A DNA stretch of 64,000 bases from Sphingobium sp. CR2-8 (GCF_035818615.1 NZ_JAYKZY010000002.1:498501-562500), one strand, 5' to 3'; positions 38,603 to 48,476 are shown, numbered from the stretch's first letter. Notes: generated from the letters alone by a model not told the origin. Numbers and translations: made by a program.

Positions 38603-38866
38603 TTATTTGCGCTTGCGACCGGCCAGGAACATGCGACCGGCCAGAACCGCCGCGCCCATGCCGAACAGGGCCATCTGTTCGGGTTCGGGCACCGGGGTCG
38701 GCGTGCCGCCTGACGAGCTGCCGCCGGTGCTGGTCGAACCACCGGTGGACGAACCGCCGCACTTGCCGAACCAGCACCAGGTGGCGTTGGCGGGCGCGGG
38801 CACCGCGACGCCCATCAGGCCGGCAGCGCCAAGCATGAGAAGAGTTTTGCAGATTGTCATATTCAT
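38603..38866 (-). CDS. PEP-CTERM sorting domain protein
   Basis: 87 aa. A signal peptide (MNMTICKTLLMLGAAGLMGV, ending near ANA) precedes a Gly/Ser/Thr-rich stretch (SSTGGSTSTGGSSSGG). The C-terminus has the PEP-CTERM layout: VPEPEQ, a hydrophobic helix (MALFGMGAAVLAGRMFLA) and a basic end GRKRK. Such proteins are processed by exosortase, usually together with exopolysaccharide genes, none of which are here. A sigma-54-type promoter lies 54 bases upstream. Confidence 0.88.
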   Translation of the reverse strand: MNMTICKTLLMLGAAGLMGVAVPAPANATWCWFGKCGGSSTGGSTSTGGSSSGGTPTPVPEPEQMALFGMGAAVLAGRMFLAGRKRK

Positions 38867-38919
38867 TACCCCGTTTCGAAAAGACGCTATCGTTGTGAAA
38901 CGACCCGGTACTTTCCTAC

Positions 38920-38935
38920 GCAGTTTGCATGCCAA
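38920..38935 (-). promoter_or_regulatory. Candidate sigma-54 promoter of the PEP-CTERM gene
   Basis: Read on the minus strand: TTGGCAT-GCAAA-CTGC. The invariant GG and GC are ten bases apart, as in YTGGCAC-N5-TTGC. The predicted start site near 38908 leaves a leader of about 42 bases. In other bacteria PEP-CTERM genes are controlled by PrsK/PrsR with sigma-54, so the match is in the expected place. Confidence 0.6.
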
Positions 38936-39035
38936 TTTTGCCGAATGACGCATTTCCGCGATTGATCGACATCAGAGACACTGAACGGTTATGGTAAATG
39001 TAAATTAACCCGACAGCGGCACGCGTTTTTGCGCT

Positions 39036-39800
39036 CTAATGGTGGCGAACGGGGATATGCGCGGCGGCTAAAGCCTGATGCGCTTCAGCAATAGTGTGTT
39101 GACCGAAGTGAAATATCGATGCCGCTAGGACGGCGCTGGCATGGCCCTGCACCACGCCTTCGACCAGATGGTCCAGCGTCCCGACGCCGCCGCTGGCGAT
39201 GACCGGAATGGACACCGCATCGGCGATCGTGCGGGTCAGCGCCAGATCATAGCCCTGCTTGGTGCCGTCCCCGTCCATCGATGTCACGAGCAGTTCGCCC
39301 GCCCCCAATTCAGCCAAGCGCAACGCATGCGCCAGCGCGTCGATGCCGGTCGGCTTGCGCCCGCCATGGGTGAAGATTTCCCACCGGTCCTCGCCCACGC
39401 GCCGGGCGTCGACCGATCCCACGATGCACTGGCTGCCGAAGCGGTCGGCAATATCGGCCACGAGTTCGGGCCGGACGACGGCTGCGCTGTTGACCGCGAC
39501 CTTGTCCGCACCGGCGAGCAGCAATGCGCGCGCATCCTCCGCGCTGCGTACGCCGCCGCCCACGGTGACGGGCATGAAGCACACTTCGGCCGTGCGGCGC
39601 ACCACGTCCAGGATCGTCCCGCGCGCCTCATGCGTAGCTGTGATGTCGAGGAAGCATAATTCGTCGGCCCCCGCCGCGTCGTAGAGTTTCGCCTGCTCCA
39701 CCGGATCGCCCGCGTCCTTGAGGTCCACGAAATTGACGCCCTTGACCACTCGGCCATTGGCGACGTCGAGACAGGGGATCACGCGGGTGCGGACGGTCAT
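39036..39800 (-). CDS. hisF: Imidazole glycerol phosphate synthase, cyclase subunit
   Basis: (beta/alpha)8 barrel, 254 aa, that partners HisH to make IGP and AICAR from [25 protein letters not shown] holds the first catalytic Asp, with the second in [13 protein letters not shown]. The PFxGG-type phosphate sites ([19 protein letters not shown]) are present. A palindromic repeat separates it from hisA upstream. Confidence 0.97.
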   Translation of the reverse strand: MTVRTRVIPCLDVANGRVVKGVNFVDLKDAGDPVEQAKLYDAAGADELCFLDITATHEARGTILDVVRRTAEVCFMPVTVGGGVRSAEDARALLLAGADKVAVNSAAVVRPELVADIADRFGSQCIVGSVDARRVGEDRWEIFTHGGRKPTGIDALAHALRLAELGAGELLVTSMDGDGTKQGYDLALTRTIADAVSIPVIASGGVGTLDHLVEGVVQGHASAVLAASIFHFGQHTIAEAHQALAAAHIPVRHH

Positions 39801-39818
39801 CGAATAAGGCTCCAAAAT

Positions 39819-39882
39819 CCGTTCGGCTCGAGTTCGTCGAGAACCCGCGCGCAATGGTTCTCGACAAGCTCGAACCGAACGG
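39819..39882. repeat. REP-like palindrome between hisA and hisF
   Basis: Left arm begins CCGTTCGGCTCGAG and right arm ends GCTCGAACCGAACGG, 27-base arms with few mismatches around a ten-base centre. It shares the CCGTTCGG..GAGCTTGTCGA core with the palindrome at 47844-47917. It would fold in the his mRNA. Confidence 0.75.
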
Positions 39883-39900
39883 AGGGACAAGTGTTCGTAT

Positions 39901-40638
39901 TCAAGCCGCCGCCTGCGCAACCGCCAGCGCGATCTTCAGGTCCAGCCGCCCGTCATAGAGCGCGCGACCGGTAATGACGCCCTCGATCCCATCCTCGGTA
40001 TGCAGGCTCAAGATGCGAATGTCCGCAATTCCCGCCACGCCGCCGCTGGCGATCACCGGGATGCCGGTGGCACGCGCAAGGTCGACGGTCGCGTCGATAT
40101 TGCAGCCCTTGAGCATGCCGTCGCGGCCGACATCGGTAAAGAGCAGCGACGCGACGCCTGCATCCTCGAACCGGCGGGCCAGATCGATCACCGGCATGTC
40201 GCTCTTTTCCGCCCAGCCATCGGTTGCGACGAAACCGTCGCGCGCGTCGACCGCCACGACGATGCCGCCGGGAAAGTCGCGCGCCGCCGCCTTGACGAAG
40301 GCGGGGTCTTTCAGCGCGGCGGTCCCGATCACGATGCGCGATACGCCGAGGTCAAACCAGCGCTCCACCGCTTCGCGGTTGCGGATGCCGCCACCCAACT
40401 GGACATGGCCGGGAAAGGCTTCCACGATCGCCTCGACCGCTTGCGCATTCACCGCATGGCCCGCGAAACTGCCGTCCAGATCGACCACATGCAGATGCTG
40501 GGCGCCCGCCTGGGAGAAGAGCAGCGCCTGAGCAGCAGGATCGTCGCCATAGACGGTGGCGCGGTCCATGTCGCCTTCGGCGAGGCGGACGACCTGGCCG
40601 CCTTTCAGGTCGATGGCGGGAAAGACGATCAGGGACAT
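39901..40638 (-). CDS. hisA: ProFAR isomerase (HisA)
   Basis: Isomerises ProFAR to PRFAR; a (beta/alpha)8 barrel of 245 aa. [20 protein letters not shown] contains the first catalytic Asp, and [12 protein letters not shown] the second. QLGGGIRN and [10 protein letters not shown] bind phosphate. In-frame sequence upstream of this ATG runs through the hisH end and is not used. It lies 31 bases after hisH. Confidence 0.97.
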   Translation of the reverse strand: MSLIVFPAIDLKGGQVVRLAEGDMDRATVYGDDPAAQALLFSQAGAQHLHVVDLDGSFAGHAVNAQAVEAIVEAFPGHVQLGGGIRNREAVERWFDLGVSRIVIGTAALKDPAFVKAAARDFPGGIVVAVDARDGFVATDGWAEKSDMPVIDLARRFEDAGVASLLFTDVGRDGMLKGCNIDATVDLARATGIPVIASGGVAGIADIRILSLHTEDGIEGVITGRALYDGRLDLKIALAVAQAAA

Positions 40639-40669
40639 AGGACTGACATCCGTTCGGAGGGATATTGAT

Positions 40670-41281
40670 TCACGGCCGCCAGTCCAGAAAGCGCGCAAGA
40701 AACGCAAGCCCGTAGCGCTGGCTCTTTTCCGGGTGGAACTGGCATCCGATGATGGTGTCGCGGGCGACCGCGGCCACCAGCGGCCCGCCATGGTCGGTCG
40801 TCGCGGCGACATGCACGGGGTTCGTGGCTTCGAAATGATAGCTGTGCAGGAAATAGGCTTCGCCCGTGTCCAGCAAGGGATGCGCGCCGTTCAGCACGAC
40901 ATCGTTCCAGCCCATATGCGGCACCTTGATCGCAGCGTCGGCCCGTTCGATCCGCCGCACCGTGCCGGGGATCCAGCCCAGCCCTTCATGTCGACCAAAC
41001 TCCTCGCCTGCATCCGCCAGCAACTGCATGCCCACGCACACGCCGAGAAAAGGGGTGCCGCGTTCGTCGACAGCCTGCGTCATGGCGTCCACCATGCCCG
41101 GTATCGCCACCAGCGCGTCGCGGCAGGCGCGAAACGCCCCCACACCGGGCAGCACGATGCGGTCGGCCCTGGCGACCACATCGGCGTCGGCCGTGATCGT
41201 CACATCGTCCGCCCCCGCCTTGCGCAGGGCATTATGGACCGAATGCAGGTTGCCCGCGCCATAATCGATAAGGGCGATCAT
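40670..41281 (-). CDS. hisH: Imidazole glycerol phosphate synthase, glutaminase subunit
   Basis: Class I glutamine amidotransferase, 203 aa. The oxyanion loop LPGVGAF, nucleophile Cys in FLGVCVGMQ, and the His/Glu pair in QFHPEKSQ are intact. It feeds ammonia to HisF. It overlaps the yciI-like gene upstream by four bases. Confidence 0.97.
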   Translation of the reverse strand: MIALIDYGAGNLHSVHNALRKAGADDVTITADADVVARADRIVLPGVGAFRACRDALVAIPGMVDAMTQAVDERGTPFLGVCVGMQLLADAGEEFGRHEGLGWIPGTVRRIERADAAIKVPHMGWNDVVLNGAHPLLDTGEAYFLHSYHFEATNPVHVAATTDHGGPLVAAVARDTIIGCQFHPEKSQRYGLAFLARFLDWRP

Positions 41282-41562
41282 GTTTTGAGGAATTCCAGAC
41301 CCGAAGCCACGAAGCTGGGATTGAATTCCGTCAGCGTGATCTCCGCCACGCCGTTCAGAACGAAGGGATCGGTCGCCACCTTGGCTTCGATGTCGGCCTT
41401 TTCGCCTTGGGCGATCAATATGCCGCCCTCGCGCGGAACCTTGCGCCCGGCGACCAGCAGCCATCCGTCGGCCAGGCCCGCCTTCAACCAGGCCACATGC
41501 GCGTCCATATGCGAATCCACGGTGGGCAGATCGACGATATAGTGCAGAGACACGATGAACAT
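41278..41562 (-). CDS. YciI family protein within the his operon
   Basis: 94 aa, dimeric ferredoxin-like alpha/beta-barrel fold typical of the family. The pattern MFIVSLHYIVDLPTVDSHMD with HVAWLKAGLADGWLLVAGRK, and DPFVLNGVAEITLTEFNP, is clear. It sits between hisB (21 bases away) and hisH (four-base overlap), so it is made with them. The biochemical role of YciI is not settled; some relatives are dehydrochlorinase-like or bind small ligands. Confidence 0.85.
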   Translation of the reverse strand: MFIVSLHYIVDLPTVDSHMDAHVAWLKAGLADGWLLVAGRKVPREGGILIAQGEKADIEAKVATDPFVLNGVAEITLTEFNPSFVASGLEFLKT

Positions 41563-41583
41563 GGGTTGGGCCTTTCCTGTCGT

Positions 41584-42171
41584 TTACAACATGCCCTTGG
41601 TCGACGGAATGGCGTCCGCCTTGCGCGGGTCGATCTCCACCGCCTGCCGCAGCGCGCGGGCCAGGCCCTTGAACGCGCTTTCGACGATATGGTGGTTGTT
41701 GCTGCCATAGAGCAGTTCGATGTGCAGCGTGATACCCGCCGTCTGGGCGAAGCTGTGGAAGAAATGCTCCACCATCTCCGTGTCCCATTCGCCGACCTTG
41801 TGCGTCGTGAAGGGCAGTTTGCACACCAGCCAGGGTCGGCCCGAAATGTCGAGCGCCACGCGGCTCAACGTCTCGTCCATCGGCGAATAGACGCTGCCAT
41901 ATCGGCTGATGCCGCGCTTGTCGCCCAACGCCTTGGCCACCGCTTCGCCGATCGCGATCGCGGTATCCTCGGTGGTGTGATGCTGGTCGATATGCAGGTC
42001 GCCGACCGTCTTCACGTCCATGTCGATCAGCGAATGGCGCGACAACTGCTCGATCATATGGTCGAGGAAGCCGATGCCCGTCGATACGGTATAGAGGCCG
42101 GTCCCGTCGAGGTTGACGGTGACGTCGATCTGGGTTTCCGCCGTGTTGCGGTGAATCTCGGCCGTGCGCAT
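41584..42171 (-). CDS. hisB: Imidazoleglycerol-phosphate dehydratase
   Basis: Mn-dependent dehydration of IGP, 195 aa, monofunctional. Metal-ligand motifs are present: [20 protein letters not shown] and [20 protein letters not shown]. The start [20 protein letters not shown] is chosen; 87 further in-frame bases upstream are not family-like. It is the first gene of the minus-strand his cluster, divergent from sspB with 85 bases between. Confidence 0.97.
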   Translation of the reverse strand: MRTAEIHRNTAETQIDVTVNLDGTGLYTVSTGIGFLDHMIEQLSRHSLIDMDVKTVGDLHIDQHHTTEDTAIAIGEAVAKALGDKRGISRYGSVYSPMDETLSRVALDISGRPWLVCKLPFTTHKVGEWDTEMVEHFFHSFAQTAGITLHIELLYGSNNHHIVESAFKGLARALRQAVEIDPRKADAIPSTKGML

Positions 42172-42256
42172 GGCCGCCCTATAGCGTGTAGCGCCCGTCA
42201 TGCAATCTGTGGATGCAGGCTTGACCCCATGTTTCGCGCCGTTAGGACATTGCGCC

Positions 42257-42733
42257 ATGAGCGATAACCTGCCCGACAGCCTGATTCCCTATGACGAAAT
42301 CGTGCAGGAGGCCCTGCGCGCGGTCGTCGGCCGCGTGTTGGGGGAGGTGGAGCAGTCCGGCGGGCTGCCGGGCGCGCACCATTTCTACATCACCTTCAAG
42401 ACGCATGCGCCGGGCGTCGATATCCCCAAGCATCTGACTGAACGCTTCCCGGACGAAATGACGATCGTCCTCCAGAATAAATATTGGGATCTCAAGGTGC
42501 AGAGCGACCTGTTCCAGGTCAGCCTGACCTTCAACCAGGTGGCGGCGCAACTCACCATTCCCTTTTCGGCGATCACCGCGTTCGTCGATCCTGCGGTCAA
42601 TTTCGCGCTCCAGTTCCAGGTCCAGGCCGACGAATTGCCGCAGCCGCATGACGAGGCCGAAAATGACGGCCCGCAGGTCACGGCCGAAGATGGCTCCAAT
42701 GTGGTGACGGTGGACTTCGGCAAGAAGAAATAA
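42257..42733 (+). CDS. sspB: SspB-type adaptor for ClpXP (alphaproteobacterial)
   Basis: Adaptor that tethers ssrA-tagged proteins to ClpXP; 158 aa. It has the alpha type pattern: [40 protein letters not shown], then [14 protein letters not shown] [20 protein letters not shown]. The C-terminus [10 protein letters not shown] resembles the tail that binds ClpX. Confidence 0.93.
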   Translation: MSDNLPDSLIPYDEIVQEALRAVVGRVLGEVEQSGGLPGAHHFYITFKTHAPGVDIPKHLTERFPDEMTIVLQNKYWDLKVQSDLFQVSLTFNQVAAQLTIPFSAITAFVDPAVNFALQFQVQADELPQPHDEAENDGPQVTAEDGSNVVTVDFGKKK

Positions 42734-42911
42734 GGCGCGTCCCAAAGCGGACATTCCGGATTTCCTTACGCTTGCGCAGGGCGGCCTGGGCGGGCGTGTG
42801 GCCGTCTGCCGCTGGATCATGTAATTCCAACCTTGCCATTGGATTCCATCGCCTTCCTCCTACATGACACTCTTATTGCGATCCTTTCTCAGGAACAATG
42901 GGAGTGCCTTC

Positions 42912-44297
42912 ATGACTGCGACCCGCACCGAAACAGACAGCATCGGCGCCATAGAGGTTCCGGCCGATGCCTATTGGGGCGCGCAGACGCAGCGCAGTAT
43001 CGAGAATTTTCCCTTTGGCAGCACCGAACGCATGCCGATCGGCATCGTCCACGCGCTTGCCATCGTGAAGCAGGCGGCGGCGCGGGTTAATCGGCGGCAC
43101 GGGCTGGACGCGAAGATCGCCGACGCCATCGAAGCCGCCGCTGCCGAAGTAGCGGCCGGGCAGCATGACGACCAGTTTCCGCTCGTCATCTGGCAGACGG
43201 GCAGCGGCACCCAGTCGAACATGAACGTCAACGAAGTGATCGCCGGGCGCGCCAATGAAATCCTGACCGGGACGCGCGGCGGCAAATCGCCGGTGCATCC
43301 CAATGACCATGTAAACGCCGGGCAGTCTTCCAACGACAGCTTTCCCACCGCCCTGCACATCGCCGCCGCACTCGCCGCAACGCGCCAGCTTTTGCCCGCG
43401 CTGGAACGGCTGGAAAATGCGCTGCTGGAAAAGTCCAAGGTCTGGCATCACATCGTCAAGATCGGCCGCACCCATTTGCAGGATGCGACGCCGCTGACGC
43501 TGGGCCAGGAATTTTCGGGCTATTATGCGCAGATCCGCCTCGCTCGGACACGCACCATGCCGCTGGTCGAACATGGGCTGTCCAGACTGGCGCAGGGCGG
43601 CACGGCGGTGGGCACCGGCCTCAACGCCCCGCAGGGTTTCGCCGAGGACGTCGCGGCGGAAATCGCGCAACTGACCAGCTTCCCGTTCGAAACCGCCCCC
43701 AACAAGTTCGAGGCGCTGGCCAGCAACGACACGCTGGTCGATTTTTCCGGACGGCTGAACATGATCGCCGTGGCGCTGACGAAGATCGCCAACGACATCC
43801 GCCTGCTGGGCAGTGGTCCCCGATCCGGGCTGGGTGAATTGGACCTGCCCGCCAATGAGCCGGGCAGCTCGATCATGCCGGGGAAGGTCAACCCGACCCA
43901 GTGCGAAATGCTGACCATGGTCGCCGCGCAGGTGATCGGCAATCATCAGGCCGTCACCGTAGGCGGGATGCAGGGCCATATGGAACTCAACGTCTTCAAG
44001 CCGCTGATCGGCGCGGCGGTGCTGCGGTCGATCCATCTGTTGAGCGTGGGCATGCAAAGCTTTGCCGAACGTTGTGTCGACGGGTTGAAGGCGAATGAGG
44101 AACGCATCGCCGAACTGGTCGATCGGTCGCTCATGCTGGTCACCGCGCTGGCGCCGGAAATCGGCTATGACAACGCCGCCGCCATCGCCAAACATGCGCA
44201 CAAAAAGGGTCTGACCCTGAAACAGGCGGGCCTCGACCTGGGGCTGGTGGATAGCGCCACGTTCGATCGCCTCGTGCGCCCTGAAAATATGGTGTGA
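42912..44297 (+). CDS. fumC: Class II fumarase
   Basis: Fumarate to malate in the TCA cycle; 461 aa homotetramer subunit, iron-independent. [16 protein letters not shown] is the superfamily signature, and [14 protein letters not shown] and [10 protein letters not shown] form the active site. Start ATG 42912 after GGGAG; an earlier in-frame ATG (42864) would add 16 atypical residues. It is transcribed in the same direction as sspB but with its own 178-base upstream region. Confidence 0.96.
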   Translation: MTATRTETDSIGAIEVPADAYWGAQTQRSIENFPFGSTERMPIGIVHALAIVKQAAARVNRRHGLDAKIADAIEAAAAEVAAGQHDDQFPLVIWQTGSGTQSNMNVNEVIAGRANEILTGTRGGKSPVHPNDHVNAGQSSNDSFPTALHIAAALAATRQLLPALERLENALLEKSKVWHHIVKIGRTHLQDATPLTLGQEFSGYYAQIRLARTRTMPLVEHGLSRLAQGGTAVGTGLNAPQGFAEDVAAEIAQLTSFPFETAPNKFEALASNDTLVDFSGRLNMIAVALTKIANDIRLLGSGPRSGLGELDLPANEPGSSIMPGKVNPTQCEMLTMVAAQVIGNHQAVTVGGMQGHMELNVFKPLIGAAVLRSIHLLSVGMQSFAERCVDGLKANEERIAELVDRSLMLVTALAPEIGYDNAAAIAKHAHKKGLTLKQAGLDLGLVDSATFDRLVRPENMV

Positions 44298-44346
44298 TCC
44301 ACATGAAGATGGCGGAACCGGCGGGCGTTCGATACATTAACCCTGT

Positions 44347-44694
44347 ATGAAGAAGAAAACGCTTGGCCCCGCCGCACCGCTGGTGACGATCCGTCCGCCC
44401 AAAAAAGCCGGACTGCTGCGAAAAGCCGCGCGCATAGGTGCTACTGTGGTGGCCGCGCGCGTGGCGGCCGCGACCGGCAAGAAGGGCGTGTTCGGCCTGC
44501 TTGCCGGGGCTGGCGCCAAGCGCGTCATCATGCGCTACCCCGCTGGCGCGCTGTTCGTCACGGGCGCCTATATGGCCGGTAAGCTGTACGAGGCGAAGCG
44601 GGAGGCGGAACGCAAGCGGAACCTCAAGCTGCTTCCCGACAAGAGTGGCGAGCCGATTTCGATCGAAACCGCGCGCAAGGTTGGCCGACCCTAA
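44347..44694 (+). CDS. Hypothetical small basic protein
   Basis: 115 aa, very Lys/Arg/Ala-rich, starting MKKKTLGPAAPLVTIRPPKK. Two weak hydrophobic stretches (AARVAAATGKKGVFGLLAGA and YPAGALFVTGAYMAG) could be membrane-associated. No family recognised. It lies between fumC and gmk on the same strand, 49 bases after fumC. Confidence 0.6.
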   Translation: MKKKTLGPAAPLVTIRPPKKAGLLRKAARIGATVVAARVAAATGKKGVFGLLAGAGAKRVIMRYPAGALFVTGAYMAGKLYEAKREAERKRNLKLLPDKSGEPISIETARKVGRP

Positions 44695-44783
44695 AGGGTT
44701 ACGCGGCCGACTGCATTTCGCCATCATCCTGCTCCCCTTTTGCGCCCTCTTGCAAAAGCGCGTCTCAGGCGTCACTAGCGGCC

Positions 44784-45449
44784 ATGGCCGATAGCATTTC
44801 TTCAGAGACTCCCGATTTCAAGCGGCGGGGCGTCCTTTTCGTCCTGTCTTCGCCGTCGGGTGCGGGCAAATCCACCATCGCGCGCAAACTGCTGGCGGCG
44901 GAAACCGATCTGTCCATGTCGGTGTCGGCCACGACGCGGCCGATGCGGCCGGGCGAAGTGGACGGCAAGGATTATCATTTCGTCGATCTGGAAGAATTTC
45001 GCCGGATGACGGCGGATCATGAATTTCTGGAATGGGCGCATGTCTTCGGCCAGCGCTACGGCACGCCGCGTGCGCCCGTCGAAGCGATGCTCAAGTCCGG
45101 CAAGGACGTCTTGTTCGACATCGACTGGCAGGGCGCGCAGCAGTTGCACCAGATCGCTGGCGGCGACGTCGTCCGCATCTTCATCCTGCCGCCGTCCATG
45201 GAGGAACTGGAGCGCCGCCTGCGCGGGCGGGCGACCGACAGCGACGCGGTGATCGACGGCCGCATGGCGCGCGCGGCGGGCGAAATCGCGCATTGGGACG
45301 GTTACGACTATGTTCTGTGCAATGTCGATGCGCAGGATTGTTTCGAGCGGGTCCAGACCATCCTGCATGCCGAACGCATGAAGCGCAGCCGCCAGACCGG
45401 GCTGATCGGCTTCATCCGCAAGCTGGGCCGCTACCACCAGGACGATTGA
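44784..45449 (+). CDS. gmk: Guanylate kinase
   Basis: GMP + ATP to GDP + ADP; 221 aa. LSSPSGAGKSTIARKLL is the P loop; VSATTRPMRPGEVDGKDYHF and the GMP-binding region are conserved. In many bacteria gmk is next to rpoZ, which is not seen here. Confidence 0.97.
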   Translation: MADSISSETPDFKRRGVLFVLSSPSGAGKSTIARKLLAAETDLSMSVSATTRPMRPGEVDGKDYHFVDLEEFRRMTADHEFLEWAHVFGQRYGTPRAPVEAMLKSGKDVLFDIDWQGAQQLHQIAGGDVVRIFILPPSMEELERRLRGRATDSDAVIDGRMARAAGEIAHWDGYDYVLCNVDAQDCFERVQTILHAERMKRSRQTGLIGFIRKLGRYHQDD

Positions 45450-45499
45450 GCCTTTTGCCATTGCCGCGTTTTGCACCCGAAGCGCACGGGTAGGAAAGC

Positions 45500-46564
45500 C
45501 TATGTCTCGAACCCGGCCGGGTCGGCCCAATCGGGATGCGTCCACACCATCGCCTTGAACAATGTCCCCATTTCCGCGTCGTCGGTCAGGCGGTGGCGGG
45601 CGGCCTCGACCTCCGCCGCGCGGGCGGGGCTGGTGCGGGCGAGCTGATCGGCGCGGGCGTCGATGCCCAGCTGACGCAGATAGTCGCCCTGACCGACCGG
45701 GCCATGGACGCGCAATCCGGCTTGCAGCGCCATATTGCCCAGCACCGTGAAATCGACATGCGTGGTGAGATCCACGTCGCCCGGATCGGTGAAGGGATCG
45801 GCGAACTGGTGCGCCTTCACTGCCTGCAGCGTGTCGCCAAGCGCTGGGCCGGCATAGCCATAATCGACCAGGATCATCGCGCCGCCCTGCTTGGCGATGC
45901 GGTGGGCCAGGGCATAGGCGATGCCCGCGCCCACGATCGGCGATTCCAGGATCGCGCCTTCTGGCGCATCGACGGCGAAGGGCGGCAGGCCCAATTCAAT
46001 GCGGCGATAGCCGGGCACGGCCATGAAGCGGCCATCCTCTTCGCGGCGGATGACGACCCGTTCGCGCCATTCGTCGCCGACGCGGATGCATTGTCGGACG
46101 GGCAGGGCGTCGAAAAATTCATTGGCGACGACCAGCAGCGGGCAGGTTTCGGGCAGGGTGTCGATGCTGTCGTGATGGACGAGCGTGGGGAGCAAAGCGC
46201 GTTGCCGTTCGCGCAATGTCGGGCTGGTTTCGACCAGATGGACCTTGGGCGCGAGCGCGGCGCGCTCCATGGCGCGCAGGGCGTCCGCCGCCAGCGTCCC
46301 GCGCCCCGGCCCCAGTTCGACATAGGTCGGGTTGGGGCGACGGCCCGACCGCATCCAGATGTCAGCGAGGGCGAGGCCCAGCAATTCGCCGAACATCTGG
46401 CTGATTTCCGGGGCCGTCGTGAAGTCGCCAGCCGCGCCCAGGGGATCGCGGCTGGCGTAATAATGCTGGTTCGCTTCGCCGATATAATGGGCGACCGAAA
46501 TCGGGCCGCCCGAAGCGATCTGCCCCGCCAGCCGCTGGGCCAGCGAGGTCGGTTCAGGCGACAC
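45500..46564 (-). CDS. MidA/NDUFAF7-family SAM-dependent methyltransferase
   Basis: 354 aa. The signature regions are [39 protein letters not shown] (SAM-binding) and [15 protein letters not shown]. The eukaryotic relative methylates an arginine of complex I subunit NDUFS2 during assembly; the bacterial role is presumed similar but unproven. It overlaps the end of lgt upstream by 11 bases, so it is coupled to lgt. Confidence 0.87.
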   Translation of the reverse strand: MSPEPTSLAQRLAGQIASGGPISVAHYIGEANQHYYASRDPLGAAGDFTTAPEISQMFGELLGLALADIWMRSGRRPNPTYVELGPGRGTLAADALRAMERAALAPKVHLVETSPTLRERQRALLPTLVHHDSIDTLPETCPLLVVANEFFDALPVRQCIRVGDEWRERVVIRREEDGRFMAVPGYRRIELGLPPFAVDAPEGAILESPIVGAGIAYALAHRIAKQGGAMILVDYGYAGPALGDTLQAVKAHQFADPFTDPGDVDLTTHVDFTVLGNMALQAGLRVHGPVGQGDYLRQLGIDARADQLARTSPARAAEVEAARHRLTDDAEMGTLFKAMVWTHPDWADPAGFET

Positions 46565-47420
46565 TGTTCGCCCCGGCGATCGGCTCCACCCGCACCCGGC
46601 GGCGGCTGGCCGTGGCGATGAGGTAGAGGCCGCCCAGGATCATCGGCAGGCACAGCCACTGGCCCATATGCAGGCCGGTGCGCGCGGCGAACTCCATCAG
46701 TTGCGCATCGGCTTCGCGGAAATATTCCACGCCGAAGCGGAAGCAGCCATAGCCCAGGATGAAGATGCCGACCAACATGCCCGGCTTGTAGCGCGCTTTC
46801 GTCTTCCAGAAGGCGAAGGCGAGGATCAGGAACAGCAGGACGCCCTCCAGCGCGGCTTCATAGAGTTGGCTGGGGTGCCGGGCGAAGGGGCCGCCGGTCG
46901 GGAAGATTATGCCCCAGGGCACGTCGGTTTCCTTGCCCCACAATTCCCCGTTCACGAAATTGGCGAGGCGGCCGAAGAACAGGCCGAAGGGCACGACGCA
47001 GGCGACATAGTCGTGGATGCGCAGCCAGCTGAGCTTTTCCTTCCACGCCATGTAGAGGATGCCGAGCGACACGCCCACCGCGCCGCCATGGAAGGACATG
47101 CCGCCATTCCATAGCTTGAAGATGTCGAGCGGATGGGCGAGGATTTCGGGCTGGTAGAAGATCACATAGGCGAGCCGCCCGCCGATGATGATGCCCAGCG
47201 TCGCGTAGAAGATCATGTCGTCGGCGTGGCGGCGGGCCATCGGCGAACCCGGCTGGTCCACCAGTTTCAGCAGATACCAGTAGCCGATCAAGATACCCGC
47301 CAGATAGGCGAGGCTGTACCATTTCAGCGTGAAGAAGCCCAGGTTGAGGGCAACGGGGTCAAGCCCCAGATCTTCGAAGCGAATGGCGCTGGCAGCGGCG
47401 GCGGCAAGGTCCAGGATCAA
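46554..47420 (-). CDS. lgt: Phosphatidylglycerol-prolipoprotein diacylglyceryl transferase
   Basis: First enzyme of lipoprotein maturation, in the inner membrane; 288 aa from TTG 47420, which follows AAGGACG. No in-frame ATG near the N-terminus fits; an upstream ATG would add 34 residues of low-quality sequence. Seven helices are predicted, with the essential [10 protein letters not shown] and [13 protein letters not shown] motifs. It would mature the lipoproteins in this window (the phytase and the small one at 34.9 kb). Confidence 0.93.
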   Translation of the reverse strand: MILDLAAAAASAIRFEDLGLDPVALNLGFFTLKWYSLAYLAGILIGYWYLLKLVDQPGSPMARRHADDMIFYATLGIIIGGRLAYVIFYQPEILAHPLDIFKLWNGGMSFHGGAVGVSLGILYMAWKEKLSWLRIHDYVACVVPFGLFFGRLANFVNGELWGKETDVPWGIIFPTGGPFARHPSQLYEAALEGVLLFLILAFAFWKTKARYKPGMLVGIFILGYGCFRFGVEYFREADAQLMEFAARTGLHMGQWLCLPMILGGLYLIATASRRRVRVEPIAGANSVA

Positions 47421-47954
47421 AACGGCGTCCTTCTGGGAATTGGATTGCGGGCATAGAGCAAGCGGCGGCCAAGATGAAGGGGGAGATGGAAGAGAGGCGG
47501 GATTCGCGGGGTGGCGGAGCATTTTGGGTCACGGTCGGGTCACACCGTCGAAGTTCACACCGTCGTGCGATGATTTTTGCGGGCGTATTCGGGTGTGTTG
47601 CGCCTGTGAAGCGACAGCGACGCGTCTGGTGCGCCACGGTAACGCGTCGGCGACGCGCCTTGTAGGTCATGACGGCGCGCCGCCTGGGTCATGGTCGTGC
47701 GTCAGGGCTGCGGCGGGTTGCGATGCTGTGCGGGCGTGGGGTGGGCGTTGCATCGAGGAGAGTAGATCAGGGAATGGCGTGGTAGGAAAGGGCGGGCTTT
47801 GGGGGGAGGAGGCTGGAAGCGACCACTTACCGGCATTACACATCCGTTCGGGCTGAGCTTGTCGAAGCCCTTAGCGTTTAAAAAGGAGAGGCCCTTCGAC
47901 AGGCTCAGGGCGAACGGAGCCTGATGGTGGAATGACCACTCCCTACCCTAAAAA
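47421..47954. other. Noncoding region upstream of lgt with repeats
   Basis: About 530 bases between lgt and crtZ. It holds a 15-base-period direct repeat (TCACACCGTCG at 47540 and 47555), an intricate GC-rich tract with many GACGCG steps (about 47600-47700), and a 74-base palindrome (47844-47917). Short frames on either strand lack start signals and recognisable products. Confidence 0.55.
47844..47917. repeat. REP-like palindrome between lgt and crtZ
   Basis: Left arm CCGTTCGGGCTGAGCTTGTC continuing GAAGCCC; right arm GCCCTTCGACAGGCTCAGGG continuing CGAACGG. The 27-base arms are imperfectly complementary around a 20-base centre. Same family as the palindrome at 39819-39882. Confidence 0.8.
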
Positions 47955-48476
47955 TCACCCGCTTACCCCTACATCCTCCCGCCCCTTTGCCGCGCGGACG
48001 CCTTCCCTGCCGCGATCGGCCAATTGGCGTTTCAGGGCGGTGGGGTGGGGGGCGACCAAGAAGCCGAAGCTGACGGTGCCTTCCTTCGTTTCGACCGCAT
48101 GGTGCAGGCGGTGGGCCTGGACGATGCGCTTCATGTAGCGCGAGCGGGCGACATAGCGGTGCCTGACCCGTTGATGGACGATAATGTCGTGGAAACCCAG
48201 ATAGATGGCGCCATAGGCGGCGATGCCCGCGCCGCAAGCCGTCGCCCAATTGCCCCAGCCCCATTGCACCCCGCCCAGCAGCAACAGGATGGAGGGCAGG
48301 GCGAAGATCACGAAATAAAGGTCGTTGGCTTCCCACAGGCCCGTGCGCGGGCGGTGATGGCTGGCGTGGAGGAACCAGCCCGGACCGTGCATCACCCAGC
48401 GGTGCATGACATAGGCGAACCCCTCCATCGCGGCGATGGTGGCGACGAAGATCAGCAGAAGGGCGATGGGCGACAT
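47955..48476 (-). CDS. crtZ: Beta-carotene hydroxylase (CrtZ type)
   Basis: Membrane di-iron hydroxylase, 173 aa, acting on the beta-ionone ring of carotenoids. It has the histidine boxes HRWVMHG, HASHHRPRTG, HD in LGFHDIIVHQRVRHR, and HRLHH. Yellow sphingomonads make zeaxanthin/nostoxanthin, and CrtZ is part of that pathway. Other crt genes are not in the window, so it is unlinked here. Confidence 0.88.
   Translation of the reverse strand: MSPIALLLIFVATIAAMEGFAYVMHRWVMHGPGWFLHASHHRPRTGLWEANDLYFVIFALPSILLLLGGVQWGWGNWATACGAGIAAYGAIYLGFHDIIVHQRVRHRYVARSRYMKRIVQAHRLHHAVETKEGTVSFGFLVAPHPTALKRQLADRGREGVRAAKGREDVGVSG

Noticed and set aside
47474..47665. 63-residue frame upstream of lgt
   Set aside because: Arg-rich, no ribosome binding site, lies in repeat-like noncoding sequence.
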